Shown here in pieces: positions 51,181 to 60,425 of a stretch of 64,000 bases of DNA (its first letter is position 1; every line of letters starts with the position of its first letter). The translations under genes and the position numbers were made by a program. This stretch comes from Blastocatellia bacterium (GTDB lineage: Bacteria; Acidobacteriota; Blastocatellia; Chloracidobacteriales; JADJPF01): assembly GCA_016713405.1 (NCBI GenBank), contig JADJPF010000012.1:1-64000 (forward strand), written 5' to 3'. Below the pieces are notes generated by a model that was not told the origin of the DNA, did not search any database, and saw nothing but the letters and a program-made list of their open reading frames with translations.

Positions 51181-51915
51181 ATGTGGGAAAGAGTTAAGCG
51201 GCTTTTCCGTTCTATTTTTGGTGGTATTATTGATCGAGCAGAAGATCCAGAATTAATCCTGCAACAAGTAATCCGCGATATGCGAGACAAAATACCACAA
51301 ATGAATAATAATGTTGCTCAAGTAATGGCAACAGAAAAAATTATAGATAAACAAGTTACTCAATTAGAACGTGAAGTAGTAGAACTAGATAGCAAAATTA
51401 AAGCCGCAATCAAGATGGGGCGGGATGATATTGCTACTAACTATCTTAGTATTATGCAAGAAAAGCAATCTTCCCTTACCTCTGCTAGAGAGCAACTAGA
51501 AACTGCTAAGCGTGCATCCCAACAAGCACTTAAGTTTCGTGACAATTACATGTTAGAAATGAAAAAGCGTCAAGCAGAAGCTATGCAGCTAATTAATGAA
51601 AATAAGCGAGCCAAAATGCAGGAAGAAATTGCTGGTATGATGACTTCCTTCCAGGTTGGCGATTCTGCTGGCACATTTGATGATATGCGCAATAAAATCT
51701 CTGAACGCGAAGCTAAAGCCCGCGCTAAGATGGAACTTGCTAGTTCTAGTGTTGATTCTCAAATGCAGGAAATTGAAAAAGAAGCTAGAAATATTGAAGC
51801 CCAAGACGCACTACTTGCTTATAAACGACAAATGGGGCTTGTTAGTGAAGGCCCTAGCCCTGGAATGGGTGAAACTAATGCTGCTCCTCCACAAAGAGCG
51901 AAAATGCTAGAGTAA
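51181..51915 (+). CDS. pspA: PspA/IM30-family membrane-stress protein
   Basis: Coiled-coil ESCRT-III-like membrane-remodelling protein. The N-terminal amphipathic helix MWERVKRLFRSIFGGI is followed by EDPELILQQVIRDM, a long heptad-rich helix (about 25-160) and a short Gly/Pro tail. Length 244 is typical. A strong AGGAGG site precedes the ATG. The next gene, a membrane protein with coiled coil, starts 45 bases later and probably works with it. Confidence 0.9.
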   Translation: MWERVKRLFRSIFGGIIDRAEDPELILQQVIRDMRDKIPQMNNNVAQVMATEKIIDKQVTQLEREVVELDSKIKAAIKMGRDDIATNYLSIMQEKQSSLTSAREQLETAKRASQQALKFRDNYMLEMKKRQAEAMQLINENKRAKMQEEIAGMMTSFQVGDSAGTFDDMRNKISEREAKARAKMELASSSVDSQMQEIEKEARNIEAQDALLAYKRQMGLVSEGPSPGMGETNAAPPQRAKMLE

Positions 51916-51960
51916 TTGCTTAAGTATTGATTTTTAGATTAGGGATTGGCGGCGGGCAAT

Positions 51961-52812
51961 ATGAAAGATAAACTTAGCTATCTAAAAGAAGCATTAAAAG
52001 AACCTCTTAATATTTGGTCTATGGTTGGTTTTACTGCCGCCGCTGCTTATACCCAAAGTCCAATCCCTTTAGCTATGGGTGCTTTATTAGAAGTAGGTTA
52101 CTTAGCCGTAATTCCAGCTAGTAACCTTTACCGTCGTGTTGTTGAAACTCGTGAAGCACGTCGCTTAAGAGAACAACGCGAAAGATTACGAGAAGAATTA
52201 ATTAAAACCTTTGAACCCCGTGAACGTGAAGCAGTTGAATATTTGCGTTGGATGAGAACACAGATTTGTGCTAACTACAAAAAGTTTACTCATGCCAAAG
52301 ATGTTCCTATACATATTGAGCAAAATCTTCAAATTGCATGGGAATCTTTTGTAGATTTGTTAGATATGTATCGTCGACGTAAAAACCACTTACACACCAT
52401 TAATCGTCAAATAATCCAAAATCAAATAATGCAAATAGAGCGACAACTTCAACAAGCCGATGCTCCAACAAGACATTTGCAAGAACGTAACTTAGATATT
52501 TTACGACAACGCCTAAAAACCTTTGATGATATTGAAAAAAGTGTTAAACGAGTAGAAGCACAACTACAATCTATTGAAAACTTCTTTGGCCTAGTCAATG
52601 ACCAAGTAGTAACAATGCCTACTCCAGAACATATTGCTTCTTTAGATTTTGATTCGCTTTTATCAGGAATTGAAATGACTAAAGAGTTTTTAGAAGAAAC
52701 TTCCCCTATGTTAGGTTCTTTTGATGGCTCCTTAGAACGTAGTTCCATAGGAATTAGTGAAACAAACTATAATGCACCAATGCGCCAGCCTATAAAACAA
52801 ACAGAAAGATAG
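51961..52812 (+). CDS. Uncharacterised membrane protein with coiled coil, PspA neighbour
   Basis: ATG 51961 is preferred; the TTG at 51946 has no better site. Residues about 15-50 contain one or two hydrophobic segments (IWSMVGFTAAAAY and AMGALLEVGYLAVIP). They are followed by a very charged arginine-rich helix (ETREARRLREQRERLREE) and long coiled coils to about residue 225, then a disordered tail. I do not know the family. Adjacency suggests a membrane anchor or partner of PspA. The operon ends before a 279-base gap with no visible gene. Confidence 0.65.
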   Translation: MKDKLSYLKEALKEPLNIWSMVGFTAAAAYTQSPIPLAMGALLEVGYLAVIPASNLYRRVVETREARRLREQRERLREELIKTFEPREREAVEYLRWMRTQICANYKKFTHAKDVPIHIEQNLQIAWESFVDLLDMYRRRKNHLHTINRQIIQNQIMQIERQLQQADAPTRHLQERNLDILRQRLKTFDDIEKSVKRVEAQLQSIENFFGLVNDQVVTMPTPEHIASLDFDSLLSGIEMTKEFLEETSPMLGSFDGSLERSSIGISETNYNAPMRQPIKQTER

Positions 52813-53091
52813 AATTTTTCTAATAAGCTTTTAGTTTTAGATTAGGTAAGAATTTGTAGCTTCCTTGCTAAGAAGTTTTCTACTTTCCGATCAGAAAATC
52901 CTCAAAAATCTGCTTTTAACTAATTTCTGCTAATAATTTTCTATTACTAAATCTTAATGCTTTCTACTAATTAGAAAGTAGTATAAACTAGGTATCTGTC
53001 AACAGCTTTTCTAAAATTTTGTAAGTAGGTGTATATTAGGAATAAATCTTTCCTTATCTTTTCAAAAAGCAAAAATCCTAAAGGATGTTGA

Positions 53092-56000
53092 ATGAGTGCC
53101 AATACAAAAGATCCCATAATTGGGAGAACTTTGGGGGACTTTTTAGTTAAAGAAAAATTAGGTGAAGGCGGCTTTGGTGCTGTTTACAAAGCTGACCAAA
53201 TAACGCTTGGACGGGAAGCTGTAGTAAAAATACTTCATACTCGTCATAGAACAAATCCCCGAATTATAGAAAGATTTAAGCGAGAAGCCCATTTAGCATC
53301 TAGGCTAGAACATCCTTATTGCGCTCATATCTATTCATTTGGTGCTGAGATAGATGGACTTCTTTGGATTGCTATGGAGCTAGTTCAAGGAACACCTTTA
53401 AGCGAAATCATTAAATTTCAAGGCCCTTTGTCACTAGAAAGATTTGTACCACTATTAGATAAAATCTGTGAAGTGGTTCATACAGCACATGATGCAGGTA
53501 TTATTCATCGTGACTTAAAACCTGCTAATGTTATGGTTATTTCTCGTGCTGGTCGTTTACTCCCCAAACTTCTAGATTTTGGTATTGCTAAAGGTCTAAG
53601 CCAAAGTGCTTTAGTTGATAATTTTGCCTCTAAAACAAGCCTTCCTTCTTCCCAGCAAGATACAATAGATACAATAGATTCAATAGATTATCCTAGTTTA
53701 GAAGATAGTATTGGAAAACAAACCATTACAGTTATTAATGATAAGAAAAATACTATCAATAGTAATACTATAGATAATCTATTAAAAAATGAAAATACAG
53801 TTATAGATAATTTATTAAAAAATGAAGAAACAGTATTAGGAAACCCTATAAAAAATGAAGAAACAGTATTAGAAAGTTTTACAGATAAAGAAACAATCAT
53901 AAAAAATAATGGTGATAACGGGAAAAGAGAGCAACGGAAATTCACTATAAATCTTTATACAAAAGAAGCAACTAATATAAATAAACAAGCTAATACTGAT
54001 CCTAAACCAAACGTAAATAAAACACAGTCAGAGAATACATTTAAGACACAAGGTTTTATAGGCTCACCCCCCTATATGCCGCCAGAACAATGGCAAAATG
54101 GAGCAAATGTTGATGCTCGTAGCGATATTTATTCTTTAGGCATTTTAGCTTATCAAGTTCTTACAGGAGAATTACCATTTAAGGAACAAGGGTTTGAGCT
54201 TTATGGAGCGCATATTTCTAAAGCTGTTCCTGGGCTTAAAGCTAGCTTTCCTCTAGCTCTTAATCAAGTCTTACAAAAGGCTCTTGCCAAATCAGCCTCA
54301 GAACGTTATCAAACTGCATTAGAATTTGCTAAAAGTTTTCGTCAAGCAGCCGATTTTAATGAGCAAAAAATAGACTTACCTGCTATAGATGACATATTAA
54401 AAGAAAATATTTTAGCTAACGCGCCTAAACCTTTAGCAGATACAGTTGCCAGCCTTATAGCTTCTCGCAATGCTTACCAATTTAGAGATAGGGTTTTACT
54501 GCTTTTTAGAGTTTTAATACATTATATAGGTATTCTAACATTAGCCAGTCACACTAGTATCTTAAACAGACAAGAAGATAGTGAGTTAGTAAGTAAACTT
54601 ATTAATACTTTACGTCAAGAAGGATTAAATCAATCACAATGGTTAGAACTTGCCAAAGAGCTTTGCCGACCTTTTGATAGAAAACAAGATGCTTATCCAA
54701 TTCCAGAACTTGTATCTTTATTTTTTACATTTGATGGTGGACAGCCATTAACAGAAGTTTTTTCTAAGTTACTAGATTTGCAACAAGAAATTGTTTCTAT
54801 TAGTTCATTAAAAGAAGAGCAATTAGTAAATTTACTAGATAAATTTTTAGATAAACTTACTATTTTGTTAAAAGCTACTACTTGGCTATCAGATTATTAC
54901 TTAGTCCTACCACAAGAACAAGATGCTATTAAATGGATGGGCATATCAAGTGATACCAATACAATAATATTAAAAAATAGTAATTTAACTAGTAGTAAAG
55001 CTGTTTTAGTAGATGCTAATGGTTATTTTGTTCTCTCACTTTGGCCTTTAGTAGAAATTAGCTCACCAACAGCAGGTACATCAAAAGAAGTATTTTTATT
55101 AGAACGTAAAGGTAGAAATGCTGCTAAATTAGTTTCATATCCTGATGGGTTTGAAATAGAGACACAAGCCCCTTGGGAATGGTTAAAAGAGCATTTTTTT
55201 ACAAGTGAAGAAAAGTCTCAAACCGGAAGTTTTTTAGAAAAATCTCCTTATTTAGGGTTAACTTCATTTTCTGCAACAGACTCTAATTTATTTTTTGGAC
55301 GCGAAAAAGAAACAGAAAGCTTTCTTAACCGCTTACGTATTCAGCCTTTAATAGCTGTTGTAGGCCCATCAGGAGCAGGGAAAAGCTCATTTGTTCAAGC
55401 TGGTGTTATAGCAGGATTGACAGGAGATTGGCGAGTTGTAACGGTTAGACCTGGACTATCTCCTATAACTACACTTTATAGCAAACTCTCAAAAATAGGC
55501 GTTGAGTTTACTAACTTAAGATCTCAACTAGAAGAAAATATCAATATCTTAGCTAAAACCTTACATAGGTTAGCTAATAAAGAAAATTGTAAGATTTTAC
55601 TAGTAATAGATCAGTTTGAAGAAATATTTACACTTTGCTTAGACAAAAAAGAGCAAAAGCTTTATGTTGAGGCAATAGTTTCTTGTGCCAAGTCAGAAGA
55701 AGACCCTATTAGGGTTGTTTTAACAATTAGGGATGATTTTTTAGTACGTGCTAAAGAATTAAGTGGGCTTAAAGATAGACTAACACAAGGTTTAGAAATA
55801 CTTACAACACCAGATTCAACACAACTTTTAAGAATTCTAACAGAACCAGCAAGACGTGTAGGTTACTCATTTGAAGATCAGGAACTACCTGTAGAAATAG
55901 TAAATTCAGTTGCAGAACAAACAAGCGCGTTACCATTACTAGCATTTACAGCAGAAAAGCTTTGGCAACAACGAGATAAAGAATTTAAGCAACTCCTACG

Positions 56001-58647
56001 TAGAAGTTACCAAGCTATGGGTGGTGTTGTAGGTGCATTAGCTAAACATGCTGAAGAAGTACTACAACAGATGACTAAAGCAGAGCAGTCTTTAGTTAGA
56101 GAAGCTTTTAATCATTTGGTGACAAGCGAAGGCACTCGTGCTGTGCTTTCACATCCTGAACTATTGCAACTACTTGGCAATAATAGTGATAGTGAAGTAG
56201 TTATAGAAAAACTAATTTCTGCAAGACTTCTAGTTACTATTGAGGGAGAAAAAGGTATAGATCGAATAGAAGTTGTTCATGAAGCTTTGTTTTCAGCCTG
56301 GCCCAGACTTGTTAGTTGGCAACAAGAAATGGCTGAAGGTGCAAGACTTCGTGATCAAATCCGTGTAGCTGCACGTCAATGGCATGAAAGAAACCGTCCT
56401 AATGGCTTGCTTTGGCGGGATGAAGCACTTGTAGAGTATCAGCTATGGAGAGAACGTTATAAAACTCAATTAACAGATGTTGAAGAAGCATTTGCTTCAA
56501 CAAGCCTGATGGAAGCAAACCGTAGGCAAAAAGTAAAGAGAAACCTAATAGCAATAGCAATGACTATATTACTAATAGGTTCAAGTGTCCTTTATTATCA
56601 AAGATATCAAACAAAACAACAGTTACTACAAACCTTAAAGCTTTATGAGGAGCAGGGCCGCCAGGAAATGCTAAGAGGAAATTTAGAAGGTGCGGCTGTT
56701 TATTTGAGTGAAGCTTACAGCAAAGGTGCTGATAGTATAACGCTTAAGTATATGCTTGCTGTGGCAATGGCAAAAGCAGAAAATCGCTCTGCTATTACAC
56801 TCTCTGATCAAGTAAGTGCAATGACAACAGCTATTTTTAGCCCTGATGATAGTTTAGTTGTAACTACTAGTAGAGATAAAACAGCAAGAATTTGGCAAGC
56901 TAGCACAGGAAAAGAGCTTTTTACCTTAAAAGGGCATAGGGATATAGTAGTATTTAGTAATTTTAGTCCAGATGGTAAATTTTTAGTTACTGCTAGTTTA
57001 GACAATACGGCTCGAGTTTGGAAAGTAGATGATGGAACTCTAGTAACAACTCTTATAGGTCATACAGATGGTTTACATAAAGCAATATTTAGTCCAGATG
57101 CAAAACAAATATTAACAATAAGTTATGACACAACGGCTAAAATTTGGAACCCTTTTACAGGTAAACTAATCTATAATTTAGCAGGTCATCAAGCTTCAAT
57201 AAATGCTGCTTGTTATAGTAAAGACGGCAAGTTAATAGCTACTGCTTCAACAGATAAATTAGCTAAAATTTGGGATAGCCAAACTGGAGAACTAAAAACA
57301 ACCTTAACAGGTCATCAAGCCGCTTTGCTAGCTATTAGTTTTAGTCCAGATGGAAAGTTACTAGCAACAGGTAGTGTTGATAAAACTGCAAATATCTGGC
57401 AAGTCTCTGACGGAAAATTACTTAGTATATTAAAAGAACATATGGCAAGTGTAACAGATGCTGAGTTTAGCCCAGATGGAAAAAATATTTTAACAACTAG
57501 TGCTGACAATAAAGCTAGAGTTTGGCAAACAGAAAACAGTAATTTAATTTTTACTTTAGAAGGGCATAAAGCAGATATTTTTCAAGGGGAATTTAGCCCA
57601 GATGGAAAATTAATTATTACTAGTTCTTATGATGGTACTTTAAGAGTATGGGATAGAAATAGTGGAAAATTTTTAGTTGCTTTAACAGAACATAGAGAAA
57701 GCTTAAATAGTGGAATATTTTCCAGTAATGGTGAAAAAATACTAACTGCAAGTGAAGATAAAACAACAAAAATATGGTTACTAATACCAGAAGAAAGATC
57801 GCCACAAGAGGTATCAAAAATAGTTACAGAAAAAGTGCCATTCTATTTAGAAGAAGGTCGATTAATATCAAAAATAATAAATAAAAGTAATAAGACAGAA
57901 AATGTAAATGATATAATGCCAATAGTTGAACGAAATAATGAAAATGTGTATGTAGAAAATCTTGGTAATGATATAAGTTTAGAAATGGTAAAAATAACTG
58001 GTGACACATTTGAAATGGGATCACCTATAGATGAAAAAGGACATGGAGGAGATGAAACGCTTCATAAAGTAACAATATCTAATTTTTATATTGGTAAATA
58101 TGAGATAACACAAGCTCAATGGAAAATAATTGCTTCTTTACCAAAAATAAAGAGATCTCTTAGTATAAATCCCTCTCAGTTTAAAGGAGATAACTTGCCA
58201 GTACAAAATGTAGCCTGGGATGATGCAGTAGAATTTTGTGCAAGATTATCAAAATTAACAGGAAAAAATTATCGACTTCCAACCGAAGCAGAATGGGAAT
58301 ATGCTGCTAGGGCTGGTACTAAGGGGCCTCAGGCTGGAGATTTAGATAAAATGGCTTGGTATAATAAGAGTTCAACAAGCCCACCTAATTCTGTTGGACA
58401 AATGCTACCTAATGCTTGGGGTTTGTATGATATGCATGGAAATGTTTGGGAATGGTGTCAAGATTGGTATGGAGATTATCCAAAAGAACTTGTGACAGAT
58501 CCAAAAGGGCCTGTTTCTGGCTTAAATAAGGTAGTTCGCGGAAGTAACTGGTATGGCGGAATTCCTCGTTCAGCAGATCGATCCTATCTTTCTCCTAATG
58601 ATAAAGGAGGGGATGATTTAGGTTTTCGGGTTGTATTTACTAAATAA
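53092..58647 (+). CDS. Giant Ser/Thr kinase - STAND NTPase - WD40 - FGE/C-type-lectin-like protein
   Basis: 1851 residues in one clean frame. The kinase domain (1-370) has GEGGFG (24-29), K46, HRDLKPAN (139-146), DFG (162-164) and PPEQW near 330. The DFG-PPE loop is expanded to about 165 residues and includes tandem 11-residue repeats. A helical linker follows (to about 715). The STAND NTPase begins SPYLGLTSFS and FFGRE, with Walker A GPSGAGKS (about 759-766) and Walker B LLVIDQFEE (about 836-844). One membrane segment lies at about 1150-1170. Eight WD40 repeats (about 1240-1563) end in IW or VW. The FGE-sulfatase-like domain (about 1630-1851) has RLPTEAEWEYAARAG, MHGNVWEWCQDW and GFRVVFTK. 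Its C-terminus lacks the catalytic cysteines, so it is probably a binding domain. Topology and the sensor role are inferred. Confidence 0.9.
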   Translation: MSANTKDPIIGRTLGDFLVKEKLGEGGFGAVYKADQITLGREAVVKILHTRHRTNPRIIERFKREAHLASRLEHPYCAHIYSFGAEIDGLLWIAMELVQGTPLSEIIKFQGPLSLERFVPLLDKICEVVHTAHDAGIIHRDLKPANVMVISRAGRLLPKLLDFGIAKGLSQSALVDNFASKTSLPSSQQDTIDTIDSIDYPSLEDSIGKQTITVINDKKNTINSNTIDNLLKNENTVIDNLLKNEETVLGNPIKNEETVLESFTDKETIIKNNGDNGKREQRKFTINLYTKEATNINKQANTDPKPNVNKTQSENTFKTQGFIGSPPYMPPEQWQNGANVDARSDIYSLGILAYQVLTGELPFKEQGFELYGAHISKAVPGLKASFPLALNQVLQKALAKSASERYQTALEFAKSFRQAADFNEQKIDLPAIDDILKENILANAPKPLADTVASLIASRNAYQFRDRVLLLFRVLIHYIGILTLASHTSILNRQEDSELVSKLINTLRQEGLNQSQWLELAKELCRPFDRKQDAYPIPELVSLFFTFDGGQPLTEVFSKLLDLQQEIVSISSLKEEQLVNLLDKFLDKLTILLKATTWLSDYYLVLPQEQDAIKWMGISSDTNTIILKNSNLTSSKAVLVDANGYFVLSLWPLVEISSPTAGTSKEVFLLERKGRNAAKLVSYPDGFEIETQAPWEWLKEHFFTSEEKSQTGSFLEKSPYLGLTSFSATDSNLFFGREKETESFLNRLRIQPLIAVVGPSGAGKSSFVQAGVIAGLTGDWRVVTVRPGLSPITTLYSKLSKIGVEFTNLRSQLEENINILAKTLHRLANKENCKILLVIDQFEEIFTLCLDKKEQKLYVEAIVSCAKSEEDPIRVVLTIRDDFLVRAKELSGLKDRLTQGLEILTTPDSTQLLRILTEPARRVGYSFEDQELPVEIVNSVAEQTSALPLLAFTAEKLWQQRDKEFKQLLRRSYQAMGGVVGALAKHAEEVLQQMTKAEQSLVREAFNHLVTSEGTRAVLSHPELLQLLGNNSDSEVVIEKLISARLLVTIEGEKGIDRIEVVHEALFSAWPRLVSWQQEMAEGARLRDQIRVAARQWHERNRPNGLLWRDEALVEYQLWRERYKTQLTDVEEAFASTSLMEANRRQKVKRNLIAIAMTILLIGSSVLYYQRYQTKQQLLQTLKLYEEQGRQEMLRGNLEGAAVYLSEAYSKGADSITLKYMLAVAMAKAENRSAITLSDQVSAMTTAIFSPDDSLVVTTSRDKTARIWQASTGKELFTLKGHRDIVVFSNFSPDGKFLVTASLDNTARVWKVDDGTLVTTLIGHTDGLHKAIFSPDAKQILTISYDTTAKIWNPFTGKLIYNLAGHQASINAACYSKDGKLIATASTDKLAKIWDSQTGELKTTLTGHQAALLAISFSPDGKLLATGSVDKTANIWQVSDGKLLSILKEHMASVTDAEFSPDGKNILTTSADNKARVWQTENSNLIFTLEGHKADIFQGEFSPDGKLIITSSYDGTLRVWDRNSGKFLVALTEHRESLNSGIFSSNGEKILTASEDKTTKIWLLIPEERSPQEVSKIVTEKVPFYLEEGRLISKIINKSNKTENVNDIMPIVERNNENVYVENLGNDISLEMVKITGDTFEMGSPIDEKGHGGDETLHKVTISNFYIGKYEITQAQWKIIASLPKIKRSLSINPSQFKGDNLPVQNVAWDDAVEFCARLSKLTGKNYRLPTEAEWEYAARAGTKGPQAGDLDKMAWYNKSSTSPPNSVGQMLPNAWGLYDMHGNVWEWCQDWYGDYPKELVTDPKGPVSGLNKVVRGSNWYGGIPRSADRSYLSPNDKGGDDLGFRVVFTK
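53776..53907 (+). repeat. Tandem 33-base coding repeats in the kinase activation loop
   Basis: Four units of 11 codons: NLLKNENTVID, NLLKNEETVLG, NPIKNEETVLE, and a degenerate SFTDKETIIKN. The first three preserve K-N-E-x-T-V. They lie between DFG and PPE of the giant kinase (residues 229-272) and add Thr-rich candidate autophosphorylation sites. In-frame unit number could vary between strains. Confidence 0.75.
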
Positions 58648-58669
58648 CTTATATTAAAGAGTAATAATT

Positions 58670-58999
58670 ATGTTTAATAAAACTAATAAATCTCGTCGGG
58701 AATTTACCAAAAAACTAGCTTTAGGGGTTTCTGCCCCGATGCTAACACCTTTTTGTGCTGCTTCGTTAAATGTCCCATCTCAAGAAATTGCTAGTACAGT
58801 GACCCAAAAAGAGACTGCTGCAAAAGGGTTAATGGAAGTAGTAAAATTTCGTTATGGACAACATATTGAAAAAGATGATCTAACAAAAATTGAAGGTGCT
58901 ATTGCTCGAAACCTTGAAATAGCAGAAGACTTAAAACAATTTAAGCTAAAAAATGGCGATGAACCAGCCACTATTTTTAGTGCTAAAGTTAATGGCTAG
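58670..58999 (+). CDS. Small Tat-signal protein linked to an amidase
   Basis: The N-terminus SRREFTKKLALGVSAPML is a twin-arginine signal with a following hydrophobic stretch. The mature part of about 75 residues is mostly helical (LMEVVKFRYGQHIEKDDLTKIEGAIARNLE), with no metal-binding or catalytic motif. It is 12 bases upstream of the amidase. Since the amidase has no signal of its own, this protein could carry it through Tat as a partner or serve as a small subunit. That is inference. Confidence 0.65.
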   Translation: MFNKTNKSRREFTKKLALGVSAPMLTPFCAASLNVPSQEIASTVTQKETAAKGLMEVVKFRYGQHIEKDDLTKIEGAIARNLEIAEDLKQFKLKNGDEPATIFSAKVNG

Positions 59000-59011
59000 G
59001 AGCTAAAGTTA

Positions 59012-60421
59012 ATGGAAATTACTAGCGAATTATTATTTTCATCTGTTGGTGAGCTATCTGCGTTAATTCAAAGTCAAAAAATTACTTCTTTAGCATTAAC
59101 TGAAAGCTATTTGGAGCGATTAGCTAAATTTGGAGAAAAACTTGGTGCAGTTGTTACTATCACCAAGGAACTGGCCTTAAAACAGGCAAAAGAAGCTGAT
59201 GAGGAAATCAAGGCAGGAAAATATCGAGGGCCTTTGCATGGTATTCCTTATGGAGTGAAAGACCTGCTGGCAACTAAAGCAATACCTACAACTTGGGGCG
59301 CAGCACCTTATAAAGATCAAGTTTTTGGCTATGATGCTACTGTAGTAAAAAAACTTACTGAAGCCGGAGCAGTGCTGGTTGCTAAACTTGCAATGGTAGA
59401 GCTTGCAGGAGGCTTTGGATATAACAGCGCAGATTCTTCATTTACAGGGCCAGGGAAAACACCTTGGAACACTAACTTTTGGTCTGGGGGGTCGTCCTCT
59501 GGGTCAGGTGCGGCTGTTTCTGCTGGACTAGTAGCTTTTGCTATTGGCTCAGAGACTTCAGGGTCAATAATTTGTCCGTCTTCATTTTGTGGTGTTACAG
59601 GACTTCGCCCTACTTATGGCCGAGTTAGCCGACATGGTGCTATGGCTCTTTGCTGGACATTGGACAAATTAGGGCCAATTTGTAGAACGGCTGATGATTG
59701 TGCTTTAGTGCTAGCTACAATTTCTGGTCAAGATCCATTAGATGCTAGCAGCGTTGATAAGCCGTTTGTTTATAAAAATATCAGCGAAGGAAAAAAACGG
59801 TTTAAGTTAGGAATAGTTAAAAATTGTTTTCAAAAAGCCCAAACAGAAGTTAGAGAAAATTTTACAGCCTCAGTAAAAATCTTAAGAGAATTTGCTGATG
59901 TTGATAGCGAAGTTGCATTACCTGATATGCCTTTTGGACAAGTAATAGAATTGATTGTTGGGGCAGAAGGTGCAAGTGCTTTTCGTGACCTAATCGAAAG
60001 CGGACGATCAAAAGAATTACGTAATCCTAAAGATAAATGGGGTGGTTATGCTGGGACAGCAGTTTTAGCAATTGATTATTTGCAGGCTTTAAGAGTGCGT
60101 GAACCAATGAAAAAGGCAATGGACGAGGTTTTTAGTAAATATGATGCTTTAATTTCTCCATCATTTCCTTGTGTTTCTTATCCAATAGACAAGCCATTTG
60201 AGGAAGTTTATAAAGATATAGATTTTGGTGCGCCGGTTATTTCTGCTGACAATGCTGTTGGGCAACCTGCAATATCAGTGCCTAATGGATTTGGTGAAAA
60301 TGCTTTGCCTACAGGACTACAATTTATTGGAAGGGTTTGGAGTGAAAACACATTGGTAGAGATTGCCAATCAGTATCAAAAACTAACTGATTGGCATAAA
60401 CGCCGTCCACCATTGAGTTAA
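59012..60421 (+). CDS. Amidase-signature-family hydrolase
   Basis: 469-residue member of the GatA/amidase family. The Ser-cisSer-Lys triad is visible: K83 in GIPYGVKDLLA, the cis-Ser around S162 in GGSSSGSGAAV, and nucleophile S185 in GSETSGSIICPSS. VTGLRPTYGRVSRHG is also typical. GatA in the aminoacyl-tRNA complex would be expected beside gatB/C, which are absent here, so a stand-alone amidase is more likely. The start ATG lies in the second copy of a 14-base direct repeat (GCTAAAGTTAATGG). Confidence 0.88.
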   Translation: MEITSELLFSSVGELSALIQSQKITSLALTESYLERLAKFGEKLGAVVTITKELALKQAKEADEEIKAGKYRGPLHGIPYGVKDLLATKAIPTTWGAAPYKDQVFGYDATVVKKLTEAGAVLVAKLAMVELAGGFGYNSADSSFTGPGKTPWNTNFWSGGSSSGSGAAVSAGLVAFAIGSETSGSIICPSSFCGVTGLRPTYGRVSRHGAMALCWTLDKLGPICRTADDCALVLATISGQDPLDASSVDKPFVYKNISEGKKRFKLGIVKNCFQKAQTEVRENFTASVKILREFADVDSEVALPDMPFGQVIELIVGAEGASAFRDLIESGRSKELRNPKDKWGGYAGTAVLAIDYLQALRVREPMKKAMDEVFSKYDALISPSFPCVSYPIDKPFEEVYKDIDFGAPVISADNAVGQPAISVPNGFGENALPTGLQFIGRVWSENTLVEIANQYQKLTDWHKRRPPLS

Positions 60422-60425
60422 AGAA

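Noticed and set aside
53776..53907. CRISPR-like array from 33-base periodicity
   Set aside because: Units are adjacent without spacers and stay in frame as an 11-residue protein repeat.
57315..58024. Minus-strand ORFs opposite the WD40 and FGE region
   Set aside because: Their hydrophobic, low-complexity products are the mirror of the WD40 repeats on the plus strand.
59012..60421. GatA subunit of the Asp/Glu-tRNA amidotransferase
   Set aside because: gatB and gatC are not adjacent, and the Tat-protein neighbour points to a different amidase, although the family is the same.
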